DNA from: Nemertoderma westbladi
Lineage: Eukaryota; Xenacoelomorpha; Nemertodermatida; Nemertodermatidae
Assembly: GCA_032718475.1 (NCBI GenBank)
Contig: JAUCBJ010006838.1
Span: 1 to 25,252, forward strand
Reading direction: 5' to 3'
DNA length: 25,252 bases
Shown: piece by piece, positions 8,633-17,309 of the stretch
Layout: each line of letters opens with the position of its first letter
Position numbering within the stretch: the first letter of the stretch is position 1
Notes under the pieces: model-generated
What the model was told of the DNA's origin: nothing
Database searches by the model: none
What the model saw: only the letters and a program-made list of their open reading frames with translations
Translations under genes and position numbers: made by a program

Positions 8633-9505
8633 ATGGAGCCTTCGACTTCCACTCATTCAACGGATTCTCCAACCGAAGGCGACGCGAGCCAGACGATCCA
8701 ACCCAACCCGTTTCTCGCGCTGTTCGGCTCGGTCGAGGACGCCCGGGTATTCACCGAATCACGAGTCGGCGTGTCGCAAAGCGGCTACGCGGCCGGCGAA
8801 ACCGTACCCTCGAAGGAAGACGACGCGTGTGGTAACCCTGTGAACCAGAGCCCTTCAGTCTGGGAGGGGAATTTCTCCGATACCATCCTAGACAGCGGTA
8901 GCGGCGCAACCCAATCCATCACGAACACAGAAATATCGCGAATCGCCGAAGAACAACTCGAAATTAATTCCTTCATACAAAACGTTTTCCTCTTTACCTT
9001 AGAAGCCAACCCGGACGCTACGGCCGGTGATGACCACCCGAGAGTCTCGGTTTACCTTGCGGACACCGCGGCCCAACTATCCGCTGACGGCCAGACATGG
9101 TTGGATTGGAACAGTTTGGACCACGCACTGTTCTGTAGACTTCTATTAGTAGACCCAGCGAACCACGTTGTAACTCTCGGGAAGGTATCCGCGTACGACC
9201 GCGAGGAGTGTAGCCAACCTTTAGTCCTCCACTACCTCTTCAACTGTTACCGGCATTGCGCCGAAGCTAAACGCGGTGCGGACAGTCGCATCCTCGACTA
9301 CACATCCCGCGCCGAGCGTTGCATTGTTACCAACGCGCTCACCTGTCTGCTCAGCGCCGAGCTGTACGGGGGACAGCGAGTCCACGAGCAGATAGTCGCG
9401 TTGTTCGTGGACAACCATATAGGACCAGCTAGTGGCGCGCTTAGTCGCTTCTTGGAGGACATCGCCAGTGCTGTTTACGACAACGAGGACACAACAACGT
9501 CCGAG
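8633..9505 (+). CDS. UBE4A: ubiquitin conjugation factor E4 A (UBE4A-like), first coding exon
   Basis: UBE4A is an E4/U-box ubiquitin ligase that lengthens ubiquitin chains on pre-ubiquitinated substrates. This exon encodes only the N-terminal part; the Ufd2 core and the U-box would be in later exons. Conserved blocks seen are NPFLALFGSVEDAR (residues 25-38, close to the vertebrate NPF-ALFGS start), EISRIAEEQLEIN...IQNVFLFTLE (100-124), SLDHALFCRLLLVDPANHV (161-179), LHYLFNCY (199-206), CIVTNALTCLLSAELY (230-245), VHEQIVALFVD (250-260) and SRFLEDIASAVYDNED (271-286). ATG at 8633 has an A at -3 and a G at +4 and is the natural start. The open frame runs on to TGA at 9520, but a GAG|GTAAAT donor at 9506 ends the exon after exactly 291 codons (phase 0). 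Residues 39-99 are variable and Ser/Gly-rich. No later exon was found in the window. Confidence 0.85.
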
Positions 9506-9511
9506 GTAAAT
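9504..9511 (+). other. splice donor of the UBE4A-like exon
   Basis: AG|GTAAAT at 9504-9511, where the frame stops matching the family and a stop follows five codons later. The exon length up to the donor is a multiple of three. Confidence 0.65.
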
Positions 9512-9520
9512 AATGTCTGA

Positions 9521-9831
9521 GTAGCCCATCTCCAAGTTCCAAGTATAACGTGTTCCTTTAATTACGTCGTAATTCATAGATAAACGTCTAGGCCTACTGG
9601 CCTAGACTTATATTAATTACGATCTACGAATATTAATTAGTTTACCCTTTCCATTACTGTATAGTGCCCTCACATCCTAAGTAATTAATGATACCGCCCC
9701 TTAATGACACCATTTCATATTCTTCTATCTAATATATTTTGTAGTACTAGTAGGACCTATTTTTGCCAATAGTTAATCTATAATTTCAATTGCCGTTTGT
9801 TGCACTAGCTGGGGTTTGTTAGTATATACCT
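9521..9831. other. intron start, no feature seen
   Basis: AT-rich sequence between the exon and the LTR element, with repeated ATTAATTA and TAGGCCTA-like words. Nothing recognisable. Confidence 0.5.
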
Positions 9832-10097
9832 TGTCGTATTATGCACAATGACTACGATGTATAAAAGCACATCGCGGATATATGGCTCGCCCCAGAGGAT
9901 CAACTATCAGACTGCCTGATCTGAACCCTTGGACAGGCTGCAGTAGTCAGTGGTAACGTACACGGAGTATGCTTATAGAGCATTCCTCCGCCCACTAATG
10001 TACTAAGTGAGTTACCGGTACGTAGGACATAGCATGTAAAGTTATGCATATTTTATTATCGTTGTGTCAATATAAATGGAGGATTATAACAACAACA
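9832..10097 (+). repeat. 5' LTR
   Basis: 266 bp, TGTCGTATTATGCACAATG...AACAACAACA. It contains a TATA-box-like TATAAAAG at 9860-9867, about 28 bp from the LTR start, and an AT-rich part near the end that could carry the polyadenylation signal. It differs from the 3' LTR at two bases. Confidence 0.93.
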
Positions 10098-10099
10098 TA

Positions 10100-10117
10100 T
10101 GGCGCAGTGTGTAGGAT
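10100..10117 (+). other. primer binding site, tRNA-Ser type
   Basis: TGGCGCAGTGTGTAGGAT, two bases after the LTR, matches the complement of an animal tRNA-Ser 3' end (TGGCGCAGTCGGTAGGAT) at 16 of 18 positions as I recall that tRNA. tRNA-Ser priming is known in Mag-like Ty3/gypsy elements. Confidence 0.65.
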
Positions 10118-10175
10118 CGTCTAAATGGGACGTGCGGTAAAACCATAGACGATAAATAACATTAATAGGCCAAAG

Positions 10176-11657
10176 ATGCCGCCCCGGAAGAAACCAACCG
10201 CCACGGATGACGACGATCTACCGACTATATCCGCCGAAATCGAGTCAGCCATCACTAACCAGATTTCGGACACCGAGGCCCGTATGACGGAGCGCCTCGA
10301 CAATATGTTGCGTTATTTTTCTGCTGATATGGCAGAGAAAATGGACGCCTTTATGACGGCGATTAAACCTACGGCGTTACCTTCCGCGACATCACCGCCA
10401 CCTCCGCTTACCGGTACCGACGGGCCTACCGGGACCGGTACCGGTACACCAGTACCGGTTCCACCATTGTCTACCCCACGCCGAAGGGTTCCGGACACAT
10501 CGGTTTTGGAAAAAATCGACGGCGATGTCGATTATGTCCGTTTCCGGCGTTGGAGACAACACTGGCGAGTTTTTGCCTTGCGCGAACAACTGGAGTGTTT
10601 CGATCGATCGGTCCAGGTGTACACTTTAGTGACAGCTCTCGGTTCACAGTTACAGGACCTTATTAGAGTGTCACTGCGCATTGATGTCGATGACATTACG
10701 ATATCAACTGAGGTAATTCTCGACAGACTCCTACAGCATCTACGCAACAAGCGATCAGTTGCTGTAGACGCAATACGTTTCCGTGAACGGAAACAGCAAC
10801 CACGGGAAACATTCGATTCCTTCCGGGTTGCGTTGGACGATCTTGCTGACAACGCGGAGATATGTGGGCATTGCCGTGAAACCCAGATGGTTACTCAGAT
10901 TCTGGTCGGCCTCCGTCATCCCGAAACTCGCTCCGAGTTGCTGAAGATTCTTCCGGCACCCGGCCTGGACGATTGCGTGCGTATCTGTCAGGCCATGGAA
11001 AATAGCGAACGCAATGAATCCGTTCTCGCTTCCGTCAAACCTCCTGTCTCTAAGGTTTCAAACTATAAACAGTCCAGGAGCAACTCAGTGGGTCGACCCC
11101 CAAACTCGGAGTCAAAGTCGAATAAAACTTTCTCCCCCAATTCCACTTCGGATAAATGCCGCAATTGCGGTGGTAAACCGCACTCTAATAAAGATAATTG
11201 CCCAGCCCGGTCTGCCACATGTCTCAACTGTGGGCGATTGGGCCACTATAAAAAGTTGTGCCGGTCCTCCTCTTCTAAACCTAGCGGACGAAACGGACGC
11301 GTTTCAACCATTATTGCCGCAACCTCGTCTTCCAGCGACAATGGGGACGACGCGATTTGTAAACTGTCGTACATTTCAATCACCATCGAGGACACAAACT
11401 TGGACGAGTCCCTCGGTAAGGTACATCGTGCGCTTCCTGACAGCGGCGCCTGTGCTACTCTTCTTAGCGGGAAACTATTCGCACAACTCGGGGGTAAACG
11501 GTGCAATCTTCGTACAACCGCGTATTTAAATCTCCTGGCTGCCGATGGTTTACCTCTGGAAACTATTGGGAGGTTCGATGCTGCTGTATCATACAACGGT
11601 GTCCGTGCAACTACACAGATTGTGGTCTTTGTGTCCAACAAACCCGGACACTTCTAG
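10176..11657 (+). CDS. gag: Gag polyprotein with two CCHC zinc knuckles and a truncated aspartic protease
   Basis: 493 residues from ATG at 10176. The N-terminus is charged, followed by a Pro/Thr/Gly-rich linker (residues 70-105) and a capsid-like helical region (about 115-290, with FRRWRQHWRVFALREQL and RERKQQPRETFDSFRVALDD). Two zinc knuckles lie at about 328 (C-X2-C-X4-H-X5-C, the spacing slightly unusual) and 349 (C-X2-C-X4-H-X4-C, CLNCGRLGHYKKLC). A retropepsin start has its catalytic triad PDSGA at about 421-425 and a flap-like LLAADGLPLE, but the frame stops at 11655 before the second conserved protease block. Gag would assemble cytoplasmic particles around element RNA. The frame is undamaged even though the enzymes are gone. 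Confidence 0.9.
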   Translation: MPPRKKPTATDDDDLPTISAEIESAITNQISDTEARMTERLDNMLRYFSADMAEKMDAFMTAIKPTALPSATSPPPPLTGTDGPTGTGTGTPVPVPPLSTPRRRVPDTSVLEKIDGDVDYVRFRRWRQHWRVFALREQLECFDRSVQVYTLVTALGSQLQDLIRVSLRIDVDDITISTEVILDRLLQHLRNKRSVAVDAIRFRERKQQPRETFDSFRVALDDLADNAEICGHCRETQMVTQILVGLRHPETRSELLKILPAPGLDDCVRICQAMENSERNESVLASVKPPVSKVSNYKQSRSNSVGRPPNSESKSNKTFSPNSTSDKCRNCGGKPHSNKDNCPARSATCLNCGRLGHYKKLCRSSSSKPSGRNGRVSTIIAATSSSSDNGDDAICKLSYISITIEDTNLDESLGKVHRALPDSGACATLLSGKLFAQLGGKRCNLRTTAYLNLLAADGLPLETIGRFDAAVSYNGVRATTQIVVFVSNKPGHF

Positions 11658-12235
11658 ACGAGACATCGCCAAGTGTCCGAAATAAACGCATTGCAAGATA
11701 CAACCGACGCTCTCGTAGCCTGCCTGAAATAACTGTTGGAACCCCCATACTTATTCAGAACCAAAAGACACGGCGATGGGATCGGCGCGGAATAGTCGCG
11801 GAGGCAGGTGAGAACCGCAAGTTTTCCATCCGGACACCATCCGGACGCGTTCTCATCCGGAATAGGAGACTAATTATTCCGGACACGTCATCCGAAAATC
11901 CAAACCCAGCTTCACCGCCCCCTCCGGATAGTTCACCCGAGCTATCATCACATTCCCGGCGAGACCCCTCGGTTACCGAAGCTGAGGGGGGTCCAAGATA
12001 CGGAAATCGTTCTCGGACACCGGGCCCTGAATCTGTACCTGGCCCAACCGAAATTCGGAATCGCTATCCGGATCGAAATCGGAAAATTCCGGACAGATTT
12101 GGCTCAACACCAGGCGTGGCCACAATACGTACGAAATCCCAACCCGGATCTACAGCGCGGCCCCTCACAAGTTATATTCATAAAACTTTTCACACTTTTC
12201 TGGTGAACAAGGCTCCACTTAAATGGGAAACTTAG
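11648..12235 (+). pseudogene. integrase C-terminal domain and tail, fused out of frame after the protease
   Basis: From about 11650 the second frame encodes LLDETSPSVRNKRIARYNRR, then LPEITVGTPILIQNQKTRRW, then SIRTPSGRVLIRNRRLIIP. This is the typical end of Ty3/gypsy integrases, an SH3-like DNA-binding module with the W-D-R-R-G and R-N-R-R signature. A Pro/Ser/Arg-rich tail follows, ending in PDRFGSTP and a stop at 12233. The HHCC zinc domain and the D,D-35-E core are missing. It lies in a different frame from gag, with the join at about 11640-11655, so it would need a frameshift to be made. Its survival may simply reflect a single deletion. Confidence 0.85.
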
Positions 12236-12376
12236 TAGGCGCGTAGTGTCTATATCCGAACAAAAAGTATACGAGACGGGTCAAACCCAAACTATGAGTA
12301 CAAACTGATAGACCCAGAATTCACATCGGTTTTAGTTCGCACTAAGCTCGGTGCTACATATGGGTTGCAACGAGCT

Positions 12377-12386
12377 CGAAAGGGGG
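12377..12386 (+). other. polypurine tract
   Basis: GAAAGGGGG directly before the TG of the 3' LTR; this is the expected primer for plus-strand synthesis. Confidence 0.8.
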
Positions 12387-12652
12387 TGTCGTATTATGCA
12401 CAATGACTACGATGTATAAAAGCACATCGCCGATATATGGCTCGCCCCAGAGGATCAACTATCAGACTGCCTGATCTGAACCCTTGGACAGGCTGCAGTA
12501 GTCAGTGGTAACGTACACGGAGTATGCTTATAGAGCATTCCTCCGCCCACTAATGTACTAAGTGAGTTACCGGTACGTAGGACATAGCATGTAAAGTTAT
12601 GCATATTTTATTATCATTGTGTCAATATAAATGGAGGATTATAACAACAACA
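12387..12652 (+). repeat. 3' LTR
   Basis: 266 bp, same length as the 5' LTR with two substitutions and no indels. Its end runs into the 15-bp minisatellite after only three or four bases. An ATG at 12631 inside the LTR opens a 200-codon frame into the minisatellite, which I regard as chance. Confidence 0.93.
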
Positions 12653-12655
12653 TAA

Positions 12656-13440
12656 ACTCTCGATATTTTTACTCTCGATATTTTTACTCTCGATATTTTT
12701 ACTCTCGATATTTTTACTCTCGATATTTTTACTCTCGATATTTTTACTCTCGATATTTTTACTCTCGATATTTTTACTCTCGATATTTTTACTCTCGATA
12801 TTTTTACTCTCGATATTTTTACTCTCGATATTTTTCAACACTCTATATTTTTACTCCCGAAATTTTTCAACACTCGATATTTTTACTCTCAATATTTTTC
12901 AACACTCGATATTTTTACTCCCGAAATTTTTCAACACTCGATATTTTTACTCTCGATATTTTTACTCTCAATATTTTTCAACTCTCGATATTTTTACTCT
13001 CGATATTTTTACTCTCGATATTTTTACTCTCGATATTTTTACTCTCGATATTTTTACTCTCGATATTTTTACTCTCGATATTTTTACTCTCGATATTTTT
13101 ACTCTCGATATTTTTACTCTCGATATTTTTCAACACTCGATATTTTTACTCTTGTTATTTTTCAACACTCGACATTTTTACTCTCGATGTTTTTTTCAGC
13201 ACTCAGATTATTTTCACTCTCGATATTTTTTGAACTCTCGAAATTATCGATATTTTTTAATTCTAGATATTTTTACTCTAAATATTTTTTCTCTAGATAT
13301 TTTTATTCTCGATATTTTTACTCTAAATATTTTTTCTCTAGATATTTTTACTCTCGATATTTTTTGAACTCTCGAAATTATCAATATTTTTCAACAATCG
13401 ATGTTTTTACTAGAGTTATTTTTACTCTCGATATTTTTCA
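12656..13440. repeat. 15-bp minisatellite, ACTCTCGATATTTTT unit
   Basis: There are about 12 perfect units (12656-12835), then a zone of variants with CAACACTCGATATTTTT and ACTCCCGAAATTTTT (12836-12980), then another run of near-perfect units (12979-13130), and finally diverged units to about 13440. Because 15 is a multiple of three, both strands have long open frames (YSRYF repeats on plus, NIESK repeats on minus). These show the period, not a gene. Confidence 0.95.
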
Positions 13441-13524
13441 TGTATCGAAATTCTCCAATATAACCTTCTGGATAGCATTTATACAAGAATGATACAATTA
13501 ACACATCTCCAGTCAATATCTATA

Positions 13525-13680
13525 CTATCCCATAGGTTGACACTTGAACTTAGTCGCCTCAGCTTTGTAGGATATTGCTTTCACGGTGAGGACCAAAGCA
13601 AAAAAGCAACCACAGCATTCTTAATAATATGGAAATATATAAAATGCAGATGCAATGCGGCATGCCGCTAGCTGTTAGTA
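13525..13680 (+). pseudogene. LINE 3'-end remnant, related to 18363-18664
   Basis: LTLELSRLSFVGYCFHGEDQ resembles LTLEQNRLRFAGNCFRREDQ at 18369. The middle is deleted, after which AACCACAGCATTCTTAA and ATGCAATGCGGCATGCCG match the 3' end of the other copy. It is a short dead fragment of the same LINE family. Confidence 0.72.
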
Positions 13681-13865
13681 TTGAAATTCCAAACTTGTAT
13701 TTTTCGGGAATGCTGCCAATTTATTGGGCACCAAATTATCAAAATTCATCCAATCTTGATTTGGAAAATTTAAAGATTTTGAAAATTAGAAGTCAATTTT
13801 TGTTTGAAAAAAATTTCATAAAAATTTTGAAAATATATCAAATCTTGTTTTGAAAATTTTCTAAT
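13681..13865 (-). repeat. diverged inverted copy of the ~162-bp satellite
   Basis: CCAAACTTGTATTTTTCGG followed by GGGCACCAAATTATCAAAATT is the reverse complement order of the satellite at 16.2-17.2 kb (CCGAAAAATACAAGTTTG and CAAAATTTGGTGC). Confidence 0.55.
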
Positions 13866-15060
13866 TAGGGAATATTCATCAATTCTTAATATTATAAAAT
13901 CATGTATAGCTTTGTTCAAGTATTATTGTTTATAGATAATATTTCAAAGGAATGAGTTTATTCACTGAAAATTATAAATTCAACGATTATAATTATGACG
14001 AAAAAAAGAGGGTTCTATTGCTGCTCAATTTCCTTCCTATTTACTATGCTTTAATCTTCAGAGATATTTATTGATTTTGGGTTTGGTTGCGATTCTATAA
14101 CGTCCCTATGGTTTTATCCCTATTGGTTATCCGATTTACAAAGACTATCATAATTATTGTACACTCGTTCCCCACAACCAAAGCAATAACGTTCCACTTA
14201 CTGTATAAGTCAGTTTCTTCAGTAAACTGTTATTCCAGATGGTTTGCGTTCATATTTCAATACGGCTTATTGATTGCATCAATGATTCTATTACTGCGAG
14301 CAAAATCTGATATGTCTAACTAGCTAGTATTTCAACTTTGCTCCAATAAGCACAGTGATGTAATCTTGTATCAGATATAGAAGGCCATTAATGGTTATTG
14401 ATTGATTTGGAGCCAAACTGACTGCTTCCAATTCACGGTCTAATAACAATTATTAATTTATACTAATCATTGTAGTAGAACAGAAGCAGTTGAGACAGAG
14501 ATAACTAAAATACTAAAGCATTAGGTTTCCATTTGTGAAGACATATTATCTTTCCAATGTATTTTATATTATTAGACCTATACTACTGTATGTATATCCG
14601 TCTGGGCGCTACTTCTATCTTGTACAGCCTGTCCAGTCCAGCAGAGTGTTATTGGTTTTACGGTTAGAAACTGTTGTCGCGTTTCTAAAATTTTCGCAAT
14701 TCACCAAAATCATTTGCGATCAGGCGAAAATTGTGACGGGATCAAGGGATCCCGACCGGGTTGTTGTTCCTACTCGTCACCGCAGGCTGGGATGTTACTG
14801 TTTGGCCGAGGCCGTTAGATAAAATTGGATTGAGTTGGTGTTGTTGTCCGACGGTCTGATATAATAAAATTGAGTAACCGGTAAGCAATAACTGAAGTAC
14901 AGCAGTAGTAAGTAGATAATGGCGACGGTGACGGTGGAACAATATCGCCCGTCTGCACTGAAAGCAATAACTGATATATGTATAATTACTCCTACACTGC
15001 TGTGGCCTTCAACTAGTGGATGCTCTTCCTCCGCCCCCATTGGCTAATAATCTACTTCAC
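13866..15060. other. no gene or element recognised
   Basis: AT-rich sequence with only short open frames (the longest about 95 codons) lacking family resemblance, and a short GGGATCAAGGGATCCCG inverted word near 14738-14754. Probably intronic or intergenic. Confidence 0.5.
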
Positions 15061-15090
15061 GCCTCGCACTCTCTCTGGGAGTGTTTCTCT

Positions 15091-15111
15091 CCCCCCCCCC
15101 CCCCCCCCCCC
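15091..15111 (+). repeat. poly(C) tract, 21 C
   Basis: A run of 21 C after a CT-rich stretch; the minus strand is poly(G) and could form a G-quadruplex. Length is likely polymorphic or uncertain in sequencing. Confidence 0.9.
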
Positions 15112-15199
15112 TGTTGGCCCCAGCTGGTTGTTTCTCCTTTCGAGGTGGATTGACCTCTAACCTCCCTTTGTGTGGCTTTGGGGTTTGTGTTCTCCCCAG

Positions 15200-15248
15200 T
15201 GTTGGTTGTGATACGAGATTGGTTATTGCCAATCTCGTATCTCCAACA
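15200..15248 (+). other. perfect hairpin, 12-bp stem with 6-nt loop and outer stem
   Basis: ATACGAGATTGG (15211-15222), loop TTATTG, CCAATCTCGTAT (15229-15240). An outer stem TGTTGG (15200-15205) pairs with CCAACA (15243-15248) across an internal loop. No T-run follows, so it is not a simple pol III stop. Role unknown. Confidence 0.8.
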
Positions 15249-15383
15249 TATTGCTGAAAAGGTGCCACTTCCCATCTTATGAGGGTAAAGCGGCGGAATT
15301 GAATCCGCTCACAAAAATAATCAAAAATAATTCGTAAAGTAAAAGCTGTTTAAAATGTTTCGGTTAGAAAACGAACTTGTTAT

Positions 15384-15570
15384 TGTAATGGCAAGCGATA
15401 TGTTCAGCGTATATAAAATAAGATAAATATTACGAATGCAAAATAATGAATAATACCAAGATATATTCGGATAAAGAAGAATACAGATTTATTGTTGTGA
15501 TACCGGTAGGGTGAAAGTGAAAGTATCTTAGTTGTACCGGTAGGCTCTTTATTGCAGTATGTTATTGTCA
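15384..15570 (-). repeat. 3' LTR of the minus-strand gypsy element
   Basis: It shares with 20132-20315 a continuous run covering TTATTGTTGTGATACCGGTA and TTGTACCGGTAGGCTCTTTA. It differs by four or more substitutions and one small indel near 15401-15412. The four bases CTAA follow both copies. Confidence 0.85.
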
Positions 15571-15579
15571 CTAAGAGGT

Positions 15580-15765
15580 AGGAACAGGTAAGTTGGTGAG
15601 GTCATTGACACGTTTGCTGGAGATGGGGAGATCCTATCTTGATTAATATGGAACCCGAGGAAGTCGAGGGAGGAGACAGCAAAGATACACTTTGACAAAG
15701 TCAATCTTACTAAAGACTGTTACTAAAGACTATGTTATAGCATTTAACCATCTATAGTCACAAGG
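15580..15765 (-). pseudogene. gypsy reverse transcriptase fragment
   Basis: The minus strand reads VRLTLSKCIFAVSSLDFLGF followed by HINQDRISPSPANV. This is the characteristic end of the Ty3/gypsy RT palm (…SKC-F…FLG-…G-I-P-P-K-V). The catalytic YVDD block upstream and the connection and RNase H downstream are absent, and the frame then runs directly toward the LTR. Confidence 0.72.
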
Positions 15766-15908
15766 TCGGTATGTATTGTCTTTTTTAGTTACCATATGTA
15801 GGGGAGACGACCATTCTGATTTTGAGGGTTGAATTACTCCAATAGTTAACCCTATTAGTACCGGGCTATAAAATTTTGTACAAATACCGGGAGGGGGTCA
15901 TATTGACA

Positions 15909-15926
15909 CCCCCCCCCCCCCCCCCC
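15909..15926 (+). repeat. poly(C) tract, 18 C
   Basis: Preceded by GGGAGGGGGTCATATTGACA, so the G-run and the C-run can pair as a small hairpin (GGGGGTC...GACACCCCC with a bulge). Confidence 0.85.
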
Positions 15927-16229
15927 TCTAAAATCTACAAATTTTTACGAAAACGTCTGATTTTTTGTTTGTACGTAGGTATCAGTAGTCTGGATCCGAC
16001 CGAAAAAATGTAAATTTTCGAAAAAATGTACTGGGGTGGTTATATTGCAGCACCAAAATTACAAGTAGTGCACAATTTTCACAAAATTTGAAAGTTACAA
16101 TTTTCGGCTAATTGTTTTACAATACAGGTTTTCTGGGGCGCAAAATACATTGGAAAATATTTAAAAATGATATGATTACTATAAATGGCTGTTTAGTCCT
16201 CTGCGTAGGAAAAAAATGAAAAAAAACAA

Positions 16230-17200
16230 GTAACCAGCACTTTTCAGTCAGAACACAAAATTTTTAATTCACTTATACGATGCTATAAATTCACATTTCA
16301 AGGTTTTCTAGGGCGCTGATTCTAATGGAATTCATTTCTAATATGCCAGATCTTTGATACTTGTATTTTTCGGCGTAATTTGGCAAATTTTGGTGCTAGC
16401 ACCAAATTTCGTACCCATCACCAAAAAGTACAAGTTTGCGATGTCCAGTGCTGTTTTTATTGATTCCATCGGATTCAGGACCCTCATAAACCCGTATAAC
16501 GCAAGAAACAAGATGATACAATCTACTGATCAATTTGCTTATTTTCCAAAATTTGGTGCTGGCGCAACAATTTTCACCCACCGGCGAAAAATACAAGTTT
16601 GAAAACTCATATGAAATTTTTACTGATTCCATCGAATTCAGAACTCTCACAAACCCCTATAACGCAAGAAACAAGGTGACACAATCAATTGATATATTTG
16701 ATGATTTTCAAAATTTGGTGCTGTCACCAAATTTTGCACCCACTTCCGAAAAATACAAGTTTGAGATGTCTAGTTCGATAATTATATTTTCCATTGAATT
16801 CAGAACAGCCATAAACCTCTAAAACGCAAGAAATAAAATGTCACAAGCAATTTTATCTATTGAATGGATTTTCAAAATTTCGTGCTAGCACCAAAAATTG
16901 CACACAGCACCGAAAAATACAAGTTTGATACGCTTGGTGAAATCGTATATATTTCATCGAAACGAGAACCCCAAAAAGCCCCAATTGCGTAAAAAACAAC
17001 TTTCAAACAATCAATTTTCAAAATTGACATATTTCAAAATTTGGTGCTGGCACCAAAATTTGGTACCCGCCGATAAACGCAAGTTTGAAACTTCTAAATC
17101 AATTTATATGAATTCCATCCAATTGCTAACACCAAAAAACCGGTGTAAATCAAAAATAGAGATGTTACAATTCATATTTAATGAAATGTAATTTTCAAAA
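16230..17200. repeat. ~162-bp degenerate satellite, five units with a central dyad
   Basis: The marker TTGGTGCT(A/G)(G)CACC recurs at about 16390, 16553, 16715, 16879 and 17041, steps of 162-164 bp. Each unit also has CGAAAAATACAAGTTTG and, in the first three, GATTCCATCGAATTCAGAAC and TATAACGCAAGAAACAA. The first dyad is a perfect 18-bp palindrome (16389-16406). More worn traces extend left to about 16040. Open frames of 80-97 codons on both strands cross it and have no family match. Confidence 0.85.
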
Positions 17201-17309
17201 AACGTCTCAAAAAAAGTGCCAAAAGTAGGGTTAAAAAATGGTGCAATAACTAGAAAACTACGCAATATTTTTGAAAACGGTTTTCACTACTAGGAAGACA
17301 ATAGATTTT

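Larger units (their letters stand above)
9832..12652 (+). mobile_element. gag-only Ty3/gypsy LTR retrotransposon, internally deleted
   Basis: Two 266-bp LTRs (9832-10097 and 12387-12652), each starting TG and ending CA, bracket a 2.3-kb interior. The interior has a tRNA-Ser-type primer site, an intact gag-protease frame, the integrase C-terminus and a polypurine tract. Reverse transcriptase, RNase H and the integrase core are absent; a single deletion joins mid-protease to the integrase tail. The LTRs differ at only two positions (9886 region C/G and 10070 region G/A), so insertion was recent. Any movement must have used enzymes from a related full-length element. The integrase tail and primer site suggest a Mag-like lineage. 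No target-site duplication is seen. Confidence 0.92.

Noticed and set aside
10313-10852. Minus-strand ORFs of 61-106 codons under gag
   Set aside because: Antisense shadows of the gag frame.
12631-13233. 200-codon tyrosine/arginine/phenylalanine-rich plus ORF and a minus ORF of NIESK repeats
   Set aside because: Pure products of the 15-bp minisatellite; the start codon lies in the LTR by chance.
16354-17191. Several plus and minus ORFs of 80-97 codons
   Set aside because: They follow the satellite units and have no family resemblance or consistent frame between units.
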